The translations under genes and the position numbers were made by a program. Under the pieces are notes generated by a model. It worked only from the letters and a program-made list of their open reading frames with translations, did not search any database and was not told the DNA's origin. Positions 1-5,197 of a stretch of DNA of 5,197 bases are shown one piece after another (the first letter of the stretch is position 1; each line of letters opens with the position of its first letter). The stretch is from a bacterium (GTDB lineage Bacteria > Zixibacteria > MSB-5A5 > GN15 > FEB-12), in NCBI GenBank assembly GCA_030619425.1, contig JAUXBJ010000183.1:1-5197 (forward strand). The letters run 5' to 3'.

Positions 1-16
1 AAACTCGGCCAAAATT

Positions 17-90
17 GGGCCCTTAGCTCAGTTGGTTAGAGCAGCTGACTCATAATCAGCGGGTCGCAGGTTCGAGTCCTGCAGGGCCCA
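17..90 (+). tRNA. tRNA with CAU anticodon, probably tRNA-Ile2 (lysidine type); elongator tRNA-Met is the alternative
   Basis: A complete 74-nt cloverleaf is visible. The 7-bp acceptor stem pairs 17-23 with 83-89, the D stem 26-29 with 39-42, the anticodon stem 44-48 with 56-60, and the T stem 66-70 with 78-82; the discriminator is A90. The anticodon loop at 49-55 places CAT at 51-53. CCA is not encoded, so the tail must be added by a nucleotidyltransferase. A CAU tRNA may be elongator Met, or Ile2, whose C34 is changed to lysidine by TilS to read AUA. The C4-G69 and C5-G68 acceptor pairs and the close likeness, from memory, to Bacillus and E. coli Ile2 outside the anticodon stem favour Ile2. 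AUA codons are in use nearby (at least six in guaB). The tRNA call is firm; the amino acid is an inference. Confidence 0.95.
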
Positions 91-112
91 TGAAAAGGAA
101 GGATAGGTTTTT

Positions 113-186
113 GGGCAATTAGCTCAGTTGGTTAGAGCGTTCGGTTCACATCCGAGAGGTCACTGGTTCGAATCCAGTATTGCCCA
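113..186 (+). tRNA. tRNA-Val (anticodon CAC)
   Basis: This is a complete 74-nt cloverleaf. The acceptor stem pairs 113-119 with 179-185, the D stem 122-125 with 135-138, the anticodon stem 140-144 with 152-156 (one G-U pair), and the T stem 162-166 with 174-178; the discriminator is A186. The loop at 145-151 places CAC at 147-149, which reads the valine codon GUG. CCA is not encoded. The gene follows the CAU tRNA after 22 nt, so both probably share one precursor transcript that is cut by RNase P, whose RNA component is encoded further along this window. A hairpin at 291-324 is a candidate end for that transcript. Confidence 0.96.
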
Positions 187-290
187 GTTTGCAAGATGAA
201 GAGGTTGAAAAAAGACAAAACACAAGCAGTCTGTCCTGTCGAACCTTGCCGAATGGCGGGTGAAGGCATGGCCCGACCAAGATACTTGAG

Positions 291-324
291 AGCGCATTCT
301 CCTGAGGGTTCAGGAGGATGCGTT
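291..324 (+). terminator. Strong hairpin with T-rich tail, probable intrinsic terminator of the tRNA unit
   Basis: Bases 293-305 pair with 310-322 over 13 bp around a GGGT loop (306-309), with one T-G wobble at 298/317. Two further weaker pairs extend the stem to 291/324. The following 323-332 is seven T in ten (TTTCTCGTTT), a passable but imperfect U-tract. Position suits termination of the tRNA-Val transcript 105 nt upstream. The 3' arm also contains AGGAGG directly followed by ATG (318-320), so it could instead be a leader structure of the downstream gene. The pairing is seen in the sequence; the terminator role is inferred. Confidence 0.55.
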
Positions 325-364
325 TCTCGTTTGAGGTGCCGATGAATAAGCCGCTTCAGGCGCA

Positions 365-370
365 AGGAGG
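365..370 (+). promoter_or_regulatory. Shine-Dalgarno deciding the start of the zinc-ribbon gene
   Basis: A perfect AGGAGG (within AAGGAGGTG, 364-372) ends 4 nt before the ATG at 375. The in-frame ATG at 318 lies inside the 291-324 hairpin with AGGAGG abutting it and no spacer. The ATG at 342 has a weaker GAGG at 333-336. The 375 start also gives the N-terminus and length expected of the family. Confidence 0.75.
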
Positions 371-374
371 TGTG

Positions 375-1091
375 ATGCCCAGCGAACTCGAACTACTGTT
401 GAAACTTCAGATTGTCGACTATGATCTTGGCGAGTTGGAACGTTCCAAGGAATACCTTCCCGACATGATGGATAATCTGCGCACAGAGATCGAGGAGGCC
501 AAAACCAAGCTGGAATCCACCACCGCCGAATTTAACGAGAAGAAGGTCACTGTCAAGACCCTTGAGTCGGAGATCGCCGCCAAAGAGGCTGAACTTCAGA
601 AGTATCAGCAACAGATGATGTCGATCAAGACCAACAAGGAGTACGACGCCCTGGTAGCGCAAATCGATGCCATCAAAGAGGTCATCTCCAACCAGGAGAC
701 CGAACTGCTGCAGACCGATGAACGTCTCACCGAACTGGAAAAAGAGATCGCGGAATACAAAGACAAATCCGCCTCGGCTGACGAGACCAATTCCAGGCAG
801 TTGGCCATCCTTCAGGAGAAAATCGATTCCATCGGAGACAAGGTGGCGGCCAAAGAAGGGGAGCGTGATCGGATATCCACACAGATTCCCCGGGCTACTC
901 GTTCAGTTTACGAACGTGTCCGCAAGGGGAAAGGTGGTTCGGCCGTCGTGACGGTTAAGAAGCGTGCTTGTGGATCCTGTTACAAGGCGCTGACACCTCG
1001 CAAGGTGCAGGAAATCAAGAAAGCTGACCGCATCCACACTTGTGAGAATTGCGGCCGTCTTCTGTTCTGGGATGAGGACGTATCCAACTAG
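375..1091 (+). CDS. Coiled-coil protein with C-terminal C4 zinc ribbon (COG1579 / zf-RING_7 family)
   Basis: The 238-residue protein has two parts. Residues about 5-170 are a long charged helical region rich in Glu, Lys and Gln, expected to form an antiparallel coiled coil, and include the family-typical NKEYDAL segment at 87-93. The C-terminus is a zinc ribbon with C199-x2-C202 and C223-x2-C226, followed by GRLLFW and a short acidic tail. There is no signal peptide or membrane segment, so it should be cytoplasmic. The family is widespread in bacteria and its general role is not established; the chlamydial member CdsZ is linked to type III secretion, and nothing of that kind is visible here. 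A nucleic-acid or protein adaptor role is only a guess. The start at 375 is chosen over in-frame ATGs at 318 and 342 because of its AGGAGG and the family length. guaB follows after 44 nt on the same strand, so the two may be co-transcribed. Confidence 0.9.
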   Translation: MPSELELLLKLQIVDYDLGELERSKEYLPDMMDNLRTEIEEAKTKLESTTAEFNEKKVTVKTLESEIAAKEAELQKYQQQMMSIKTNKEYDALVAQIDAIKEVISNQETELLQTDERLTELEKEIAEYKDKSASADETNSRQLAILQEKIDSIGDKVAAKEGERDRISTQIPRATRSVYERVRKGKGGSAVVTVKKRACGSCYKALTPRKVQEIKKADRIHTCENCGRLLFWDEDVSN

Positions 1092-1122
1092 GTCGTTCGG
1101 TCATCGCGGCTGACAGACCTTC

Positions 1123-1129
1123 GGAGAGG
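1123..1129 (+). promoter_or_regulatory. Ribosome binding site of guaB
   Basis: GGAGAGG sits 6 nt upstream of the ATG at 1136. This supports the ATG start and the protein N-terminus [14 protein letters not shown], which matches the usual position of the LTFDDVLL motif in the family. Confidence 0.7.
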
Positions 1130-1135
1130 CTCTAT

Positions 1136-2602
1136 ATGACGGAGATACTGAAACAGATAGCTCTTACTTTCGACGATGTCCTTCTTCTGCCGGCGCACTC
1201 AAATGTACTGCCGAGTGAAGTGAACGTTGCGACCACCATTGCGCCCGGGATCATGATGAACATCCCGCTGATGTCGTCGGCCATGGACACGGTGACGGAG
1301 TCGAGGCTGGCTATTGCGCTGGCCCGTCAGGGTGGAATCGGTATCATCCACAAAAACCTCACGCCGGAAGCACAGGCCGGGGAAGTTGACAAAGTCAAGA
1401 AGTCCGAATCCGGTATGATCGTCGACCCGATAACCCTGCCGCCTGACAAGACCATCGGTGACGCTCTCGAGGTGATGCGTCACTTCTCTATTTCAGGTAT
1501 CCCGATCACCGAAAACGGCCGATTGGTCGGTATTCTGACCAACCGTGACCTGCGCTTCCACCGCGACCCAACCGTTCCGATCTCGGAAGTCATGACCCAT
1601 GAGAATCTGGTAACGGTGCCACAGGGCACAGATCTGGACACGGCCAAAGATCTGCTTCACCAACACCGGATCGAAAAGCTGCTAATTGTTGACGAGCAGC
1701 AGAACCTGAAGGGGATGATCACTGTTAAGGACATTGTCAAAAAGATTCAATACCCCCTGGCCTGCAAGGATGATAAGGGACGGTTGCGCGTCGGCGCGGC
1801 GGTTGGAGTGGGGCTTGACATTCAAAAGCGGGTGCCGGGTCTGGTTGATGCCGGCGTTGATCTGCTGGTAGTTGATTCTTCACATGGACACAGCGAGGGC
1901 GTTCTCAAAGCAGTGACGGCACTGAAGAAGAAGTATTCCGAAGTGCCGGTATTGGCCGGCAATGTAGCCACGGCTGACGGGGCTCAGGCGCTTATCGATG
2001 CCGGAGCCGACAGTGTCAAAGTTGGTATCGGCCCGGGCTCCATCTGCACCACGCGAATTGTGACCGGCGCCGGCGTACCTCAGGTGACAGCCATTATGAA
2101 CGCGGTGTCGGCGGCGGCCAAGTCCGGCATTCCGGTCGTGGCCGATGGCGGCGTGCGTTTCTCGGGCGACGTCGCCAAAGCGCTGGCCTGCGGCGCCCAA
2201 GCTGTTATGATCGGGTCGCTTTTCGCCGGGACGGAGGAATCACCCGGTGAAACGGTTCTGTTTGAGGGCCGTTCGTTCAAGGTTTATCGCGGCATGGGAT
2301 CCCTGGGTTCAATGACGAAAGGCAGCAGGGATCGCTATTTTCAGGAATCCGAAGAGGACGCCGGCAAACTGGTGCCGGAAGGAATCGAAGGGCGCGTACC
2401 GTATAAAGGTTCCCTCGCCGAGTCGGTTCATCAACTGGTGGGCGGACTGAGAGCCGGCATGGGTATATGCGGTGCAGCCGACCTGACTCAACTGGTCGCG
2501 AAGGCTCAGTTGATACGGATAACCTCAGCTGGTGTTACCGAGTCGCACCCCCACTCGGTGCCGATCACAAAGGAAGCGCCCAACTACCGGCGTATGTCTT
2601 GA
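1136..2602 (+). CDS. guaB: Inosine-5'-monophosphate dehydrogenase
   Basis: This enzyme oxidises IMP to XMP with NAD+, the committed step of guanine nucleotide synthesis, as a cytoplasmic tetramer. At 488 residues it is full length. The N-terminal [10 protein letters not shown] (11-20) opens the TIM barrel. Two CBS domains are inserted at about 95-145 and 150-205 and are the usual site of allosteric nucleotide binding. The barrel resumes with D247 in VVDSSHGHS. The catalytic loop GPGSICTTR carries the nucleophile C304. Phosphate-binding segments are DGGVRFSGD (337-345) and [15 protein letters not shown] (358-372), and [10 protein letters not shown] follows at 384-393. The mobile flap holds the R400-Y401 dyad, then EGRVPYKGS (418-426). 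All key residues are present. It follows the zinc-ribbon gene by 44 nt. No guanine riboswitch or other leader is evident in that gap, which is too short for one. No guaA is visible. Identification is secure. Confidence 0.98.
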   Translation: MTEILKQIALTFDDVLLLPAHSNVLPSEVNVATTIAPGIMMNIPLMSSAMDTVTESRLAIALARQGGIGIIHKNLTPEAQAGEVDKVKKSESGMIVDPITLPPDKTIGDALEVMRHFSISGIPITENGRLVGILTNRDLRFHRDPTVPISEVMTHENLVTVPQGTDLDTAKDLLHQHRIEKLLIVDEQQNLKGMITVKDIVKKIQYPLACKDDKGRLRVGAAVGVGLDIQKRVPGLVDAGVDLLVVDSSHGHSEGVLKAVTALKKKYSEVPVLAGNVATADGAQALIDAGADSVKVGIGPGSICTTRIVTGAGVPQVTAIMNAVSAAAKSGIPVVADGGVRFSGDVAKALACGAQAVMIGSLFAGTEESPGETVLFEGRSFKVYRGMGSLGSMTKGSRDRYFQESEEDAGKLVPEGIEGRVPYKGSLAESVHQLVGGLRAGMGICGAADLTQLVAKAQLIRITSAGVTESHPHSVPITKEAPNYRRMS

Positions 2603-2618
2603 ATGCCGGAAACTTTTG

Positions 2619-2648
2619 TTGGAATGTTAGTGTTTTTTGGTGTATAGA
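2619..2648 (+). promoter_or_regulatory. Possible rnpB promoter (weak)
   Basis: In the 58-nt guaB-rnpB spacer a TTGGAA (2619-2624) and a TATAGA (2643-2648) stand 18 nt apart. Each matches a sigma-70 consensus box at four of six positions. Initiation would fall near 2655, just upstream of the first base of RNase P stem P1. The spacer has a T6 run (2633-2638) but I find no convincing guaB terminator hairpin before it, so rnpB could also be processed from a guaB read-through transcript. This is a suggestion from position and weak box matches only. Confidence 0.3.
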
Positions 2649-2660
2649 TATTGGCTTGAT

Positions 2661-3027
2661 AAAGCAGGAGAAACAGTCGCGCTTTAGATGAGAGTTTGAA
2701 GTGAGGAAAGTCCGAGCTCCAAAGAATCAGGGCGCCCGGTAACGCCGGGGCGGAGTGATCCGACGGAAAGTGCCGCAGAAACTATACCGCCCGCCATGTG
2801 CGGGTAAGGGTGAAAACGTGGTGTAAGAGACCACGGCCGTCGGCAGTAATATCGACGGTGGGTAAACCCCGCCCGGAGCAAGGCCAAATAGGGGAAGAGG
2901 GGTTGATTCGCCCCGCTATCATTCCCGGGTGGGCCGCATAGAATGGCCGGGCAACCGGTTCATCAAGATAAATGACTGTTGGTGCCGCGTTTGCGGGATT
3001 ACAGAACTCGGCTTACCTCCTGCTCTC
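2661..3027 (+). ncRNA. rnpB: RNase P RNA, bacterial class A
   Basis: This is the catalytic RNA that removes 5' leaders from tRNA precursors with the RnpA protein. Ends are set by stem P1, where AGCAGGAG (2663-2670) pairs with CTCCTGCT (3017-3024). P2 pairs 2672-2678 with 2974-2980. The universal core GAGGAAAGTCC is at 2703-2713, and its P4 partner region ACAGAACTCGGCTTA is at 3001-3015. P4 carries a compensatory A2715-T3008 pair where E. coli has G-C. The segment GGTAAACC (2861-2868), then CCCGGAGCAAGGCCAAATAGG, is the L15 region, with the GGU that binds the tRNA CCA end at 2861-2863. P3 looks very short (2682-2686 with 2697-2701) and P12 is a 5-bp hairpin (2790-2794 with 2800-2804). The 3' arm of P2 downstream of a P16-P18-like region marks class A. 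Exact ends are good to a few bases. No protein is encoded here. Confidence 0.96.
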
Positions 3028-3029
3028 CA

Positions 3030-3051
3030 AGCCTCCAAAATTCTGGAGGCT
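3030..3051 (+). promoter_or_regulatory. Hairpin between rnpB and recJ containing the recJ Shine-Dalgarno
   Basis: Bases 3030-3037 (AGCCTCCA) pair perfectly with 3044-3051 (TGGAGGCT) around a 6-nt loop. The 3' arm contains GGAGG (3045-3049), which is 5 nt upstream of the recJ ATG at 3055. The hairpin lies directly after the RNase P RNA. It has no clean T-tract behind it, so it is a poor intrinsic terminator, although it may stop some rnpB transcripts or protect their 3' end. If transcription continues, the stem would hide the recJ ribosome binding site. The pairing is seen directly; the regulatory effect is inferred. Confidence 0.5.
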
Positions 3052-3054
3052 CTG

Positions 3055-4803
3055 ATGAGCTTTATAAAACGGACCGCACCATTAAAGTGGGTGTTGGCTC
3101 CGGAACTGGACAAGGAGCAGGTCGCCGCCCTGGTGGCTGAGTGCGATCTGCCGGATCAGGTAGTCAAGGTTCTGGTTAACCGCGGCCTTGACAGTCCCGA
3201 AACGATCAACCGGTTTCTCCATCCGACGTTGGATGACCTGAGAGATCCCTATGCTATGACCGGCATGCGGGATGGCGTCCAGCGTGTCACCCAGGCCTTC
3301 TGTAACAACGAGAAGATGATCATCTACGGTGACTACGACGTAGATGGTATCACGGCCACCACCCTCTTGTATATGGTGCTTGGTAAGCTCGGCGGAAACG
3401 TTGATTATTATCTGCCCAACCGGCTGGTCGAGGGCTACGGATTGTCCAAAGATGGAATCGATGAGGCCAAGTCGCGTGGAGTTACGCTGATTATCACCGT
3501 TGATACAGGTGTCACCGCGATTGAGGAAGTAGAATACGCTCGGTCGGTCGGCCTCGATGTCATTATCACCGATCACCATGAGCCGGGCGAGGTTATCCCT
3601 AAGGCAACGGCCGTCATTAACCCCAAGACCGACGGCGCAAACTACCCGGATGAACTCTCCGGTGTCGGTGTGGCCTTCAAATTCGCTCAAGCCTTGTATC
3701 AGGCCCACAATCAGGATGAGCGTGACCTTGACGAGCATCTCGACCTGGTGGCTATGGGTACCGCGGCCGACATCGTGCCGCTGGTTGGAGAAAACCGTGT
3801 TCTGACCAAGTTCGGTATCAGGCAGATCGCTCGCACCACCAAACCGGGTCTCAAATCCCTGACCTTCGTAGCGGGCCTGATGGGAAAGGATATCAGTACC
3901 GGCCAGGTGGTGTTCATTCTGGCGCCGCGTATCAATGCGCTCGGACGTCTGGGTGATGCCAAAGAAGCAGTCCGTCTACTTTCCACACGGGATGAAAAGG
4001 TGGCTTCCGAGATTGCCCGCAAGCTCGATGAGGTGAACAAACGTCGTAAGGAAATCGATGAGACCACGCTTAGAGAAGCCCTGAATCAGATCGACGAAGT
4101 GGTTGATCTCAAAAACGACCGGGCTATTGTTCTGGCCGGCGAGGGTTGGCATCAGGGTGTGATCGGTATCGTGGCGAGTAGGATTGTCGAACGGTACCAT
4201 CTGCCGACTATCATGATCTCGGTGACGGATGGTGAGGGCAAGGGTTCGGCTCGGTCGATCCCCGGTTTTCATTTGTGTGAAGCGCTGAAAGAGTGCGAGA
4301 ACTTGCTCATAAAGTATGGCGGTCACAAATACGCCGCCGGTCTGTCTATCAGAGACGACCGTATCGAAGAATTCCGCGAGGAATTCAAACGGGTATCGAT
4401 CAACCACCTTAGCAATGAAGACATCACGCCAAAACTCCACATCGATCTTGAAATCGAATTGACCGATATCAATGACCACCTCATGCAGACACTTGAAGAG
4501 TTTTCACCCTTCGGTCCGCAGAATATGCGGCCCGTTTTCCTGACCCGCAACTGCGAAGTGGTGGGACAACCGTATGTAGTCGGTAAGAATCATTTGAAGA
4601 TGCGGGTGCGCAAGGGTGATCCCGTTTTTGATGTCATCGGTTTCGGTTTTGGTCAGATGGCCCATCAGATTTCATCTAAGGGCTGCCTGGTCGACCTGGC
4701 TTACGTCATCGAGTACAACACCTACAACGAAGTCACGCGCAAACAGCTCCGCCTCAAAGACATCAAACTGACGGCCGGGAATCTGTCTACCGGCTTCGAG
4801 TGA
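3055..4803 (+). CDS. recJ: Single-stranded-DNA-specific 5'-3' exonuclease RecJ
   Basis: RecJ degrades single-stranded DNA from the 5' end in RecF-pathway recombination, mismatch repair and base excision repair, using Mn2+ or Mg2+ in a DHH active site. The 582-residue protein is full length. DHH domain motifs are YGDYDVDG (91-98; D93, D95, D97), VDTG with D150, the signature D173-H174-H175, and TAADIVP with D239. A segment PRINALGRLGDA (291-302) precedes a long linker helix rich in Lys and Glu. The DHHA1 domain follows with GEGWHQGVIGIVASR (362-376), GSARS (397-401) and YGGHKYAAG (421-429). The C-terminal OB-like domain begins near FSPFGPQN (483-490). All metal ligands I know of are present. 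The ATG at 3055 is chosen because GGAGG lies 5 nt upstream; the longer in-frame ATG at 2929 would lie inside rnpB and adds 42 residues unlike RecJ. It may be transcribed with rnpB and is tightly linked to the following meaB. Confidence 0.97.
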   Translation: MSFIKRTAPLKWVLAPELDKEQVAALVAECDLPDQVVKVLVNRGLDSPETINRFLHPTLDDLRDPYAMTGMRDGVQRVTQAFCNNEKMIIYGDYDVDGITATTLLYMVLGKLGGNVDYYLPNRLVEGYGLSKDGIDEAKSRGVTLIITVDTGVTAIEEVEYARSVGLDVIITDHHEPGEVIPKATAVINPKTDGANYPDELSGVGVAFKFAQALYQAHNQDERDLDEHLDLVAMGTAADIVPLVGENRVLTKFGIRQIARTTKPGLKSLTFVAGLMGKDISTGQVVFILAPRINALGRLGDAKEAVRLLSTRDEKVASEIARKLDEVNKRRKEIDETTLREALNQIDEVVDLKNDRAIVLAGEGWHQGVIGIVASRIVERYHLPTIMISVTDGEGKGSARSIPGFHLCEALKECENLLIKYGGHKYAAGLSIRDDRIEEFREEFKRVSINHLSNEDITPKLHIDLEIELTDINDHLMQTLEEFSPFGPQNMRPVFLTRNCEVVGQPYVVGKNHLKMRVRKGDPVFDVIGFGFGQMAHQISSKGCLVDLAYVIEYNTYNEVTRKQLRLKDIKLTAGNLSTGFE

Positions 4804-4805
4804 CA

Positions 4806-5197
4806 ATGGACTTACTCGACCGATTCCTCCGGGGAGATATTCGTGCCCTGTCGCGCATGATCACACTGGTGGAAAATCGCGCCGAGGGCTATCGCGAGGC
4901 GTTGGGGCAACTGTACCGAAAAACCGGCCGGGCTGTCAAGATTGGCCTGACCGGACCGCCCGGCGCCGGGAAATCCAGTCTGGTCAATTGTCTGGTTAGT
5001 CAACTTATCAATGAAGGTGTCAAGGTCGGGGTTGTGGCCGTCGATCCGTCATCGCCGTTTACGGGCGGCGCGCTGTTGGGGGACCGGGTGCGCATGAGCG
5101 AGTTTCCCACCGACGGACGGGTGTACTTTCGCTCCATGGCCAGCCGTGGCGCCACCGGTGGACTATCGGCAGCCACCGATAACGTCTCGGTAGTGCT
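4806..5197 (+). CDS. meaB: Methylmalonyl-CoA mutase-associated GTPase MeaB (ArgK family), N-terminal part, cut by the window edge
   Basis: Only 130 codons plus two bases are present; the family is usually about 310-340 residues, so more than half lies beyond the window. MeaB is a SIMIBI-class G protein that loads and protects the cobalamin cofactor of methylmalonyl-CoA mutase. The visible part has the N-terminal helical segment with GDIRALSRMITLVENR (10-25), the Walker A GPPGAGKS (50-57), VAVDPSSPFTGGALLGDRVRM (77-97 including the metal/switch residue D80), and SMASRGATGGLS (110-121). All are typical of MeaB/ArgK. ATG 4806 is 2 nt after the recJ stop, with only a weak GAG upstream, so translation probably depends on ribosomes finishing recJ. 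No mutase gene is in view. The alternative name ArgK (arginine/ornithine transport kinase) is an outdated label for the same family. Confidence 0.95.
   Translation, partial: MDLLDRFLRGDIRALSRMITLVENRAEGYREALGQLYRKTGRAVKIGLTGPPGAGKSSLVNCLVSQLINEGVKVGVVAVDPSSPFTGGALLGDRVRMSEFPTDGRVYFRSMASRGATGGLSAATDNVSVV

Noticed and set aside
281..286. GATACT as a -10 box for the zinc-ribbon gene
   Set aside because: It resembles TATAAT, but no -35-like sequence lies 16-18 nt upstream, and it would place the start at the edge of the terminator-like hairpin. Not supported well enough to annotate.
132..365. Minus-strand 77-codon frame ending in a peptide with WIRTSDLSDVNRTL
   Set aside because: It is the antisense reading of tRNA-Val and its flank, a familiar type of spurious hypothetical protein. 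There is no ribosome binding site or family support.
1092..1135. Possible purine-responsive leader before guaB
   Set aside because: The gap is only 44 nt and contains just the ribosome binding site. A purine riboswitch or PurR-type arrangement cannot be recognised.
1880..2280. Two overlapping minus-strand frames of 106 and 66 codons inside guaB
   Set aside because: They are antisense to the conserved catalytic region of IMP dehydrogenase, have no ribosome binding sites and resemble no family.
2467..2887. A plus-strand 74-codon frame running past the guaB stop and a minus-strand 67-codon frame over rnpB
   Set aside because: The first overlaps the guaB 3' end in another frame and the spacer. 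The second is antisense to a structured RNA gene. Neither has coding signals.
3082..3738. Minus-strand 218-codon open frame
   Set aside because: It lies wholly opposite the conserved DHH domain of recJ. Its composition looks like a shadow frame and no domain is recognisable.
1..5197. CRISPR array, insertion sequence, phage or defence island
   Set aside because: No spaced direct repeats, transposase, integrase or terminal inverted repeats were seen on either strand. The window is covered by housekeeping genes.

Overview
The window is a bacterial chromosomal segment of moderately high G+C by eye, made of conserved housekeeping genes that nearly all read on the + strand. In order it holds two tRNA genes (anticodons CAU and CAC), a coiled-coil/C4 zinc-ribbon protein gene of the COG1579 type, guaB (IMP dehydrogenase), rnpB (the RNA of RNase P, class A), recJ (single-strand-specific 5'-3' exonuclease), and the first 130 codons of meaB (GTPase chaperone of methylmalonyl-CoA mutase), which runs off the right edge. 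I saw no mobile element, CRISPR array or phage gene, and no obviously foreign segment.

Organism: the A-type RNase P RNA, full-length guaB and RecJ, tRNA genes without an encoded CCA, and a MeaB gene suggest a free-living Gram-negative-type bacterium with a B12-dependent methylmalonyl-CoA pathway. A lineage of the FCB superphylum or a related candidate phylum would fit, but the window cannot settle taxonomy and this is only inference.

Layout: 1-186 is a tRNA pair separated by 22 nt. 187-374 is a spacer containing a strong hairpin (291-324) with a T-rich tail, probably the terminator of the tRNA unit, though its 3' arm also carries an AGGAGG-ATG string. 375-1091 is the zinc-ribbon gene. After 44 nt comes guaB (1136-2602), then a 58-nt spacer and rnpB (about 2661-3027). 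recJ starts at 3055, only about 27 nt after the RNase P RNA ends, and its Shine-Dalgarno lies in the 3' arm of a hairpin (3030-3051). recJ stops at 4803 and meaB starts at 4806, so the two are very probably translationally coupled.

The genes cover tRNA supply and maturation, guanine nucleotide synthesis, DNA repair and cobalamin-enzyme maintenance. I found no evidence of a new defence or mobile system. The points most worth checking are the two hairpins around Shine-Dalgarno sequences, start sites that naive ORF calling places too far upstream (for recJ, inside rnpB), and the identity of the CAU tRNA.
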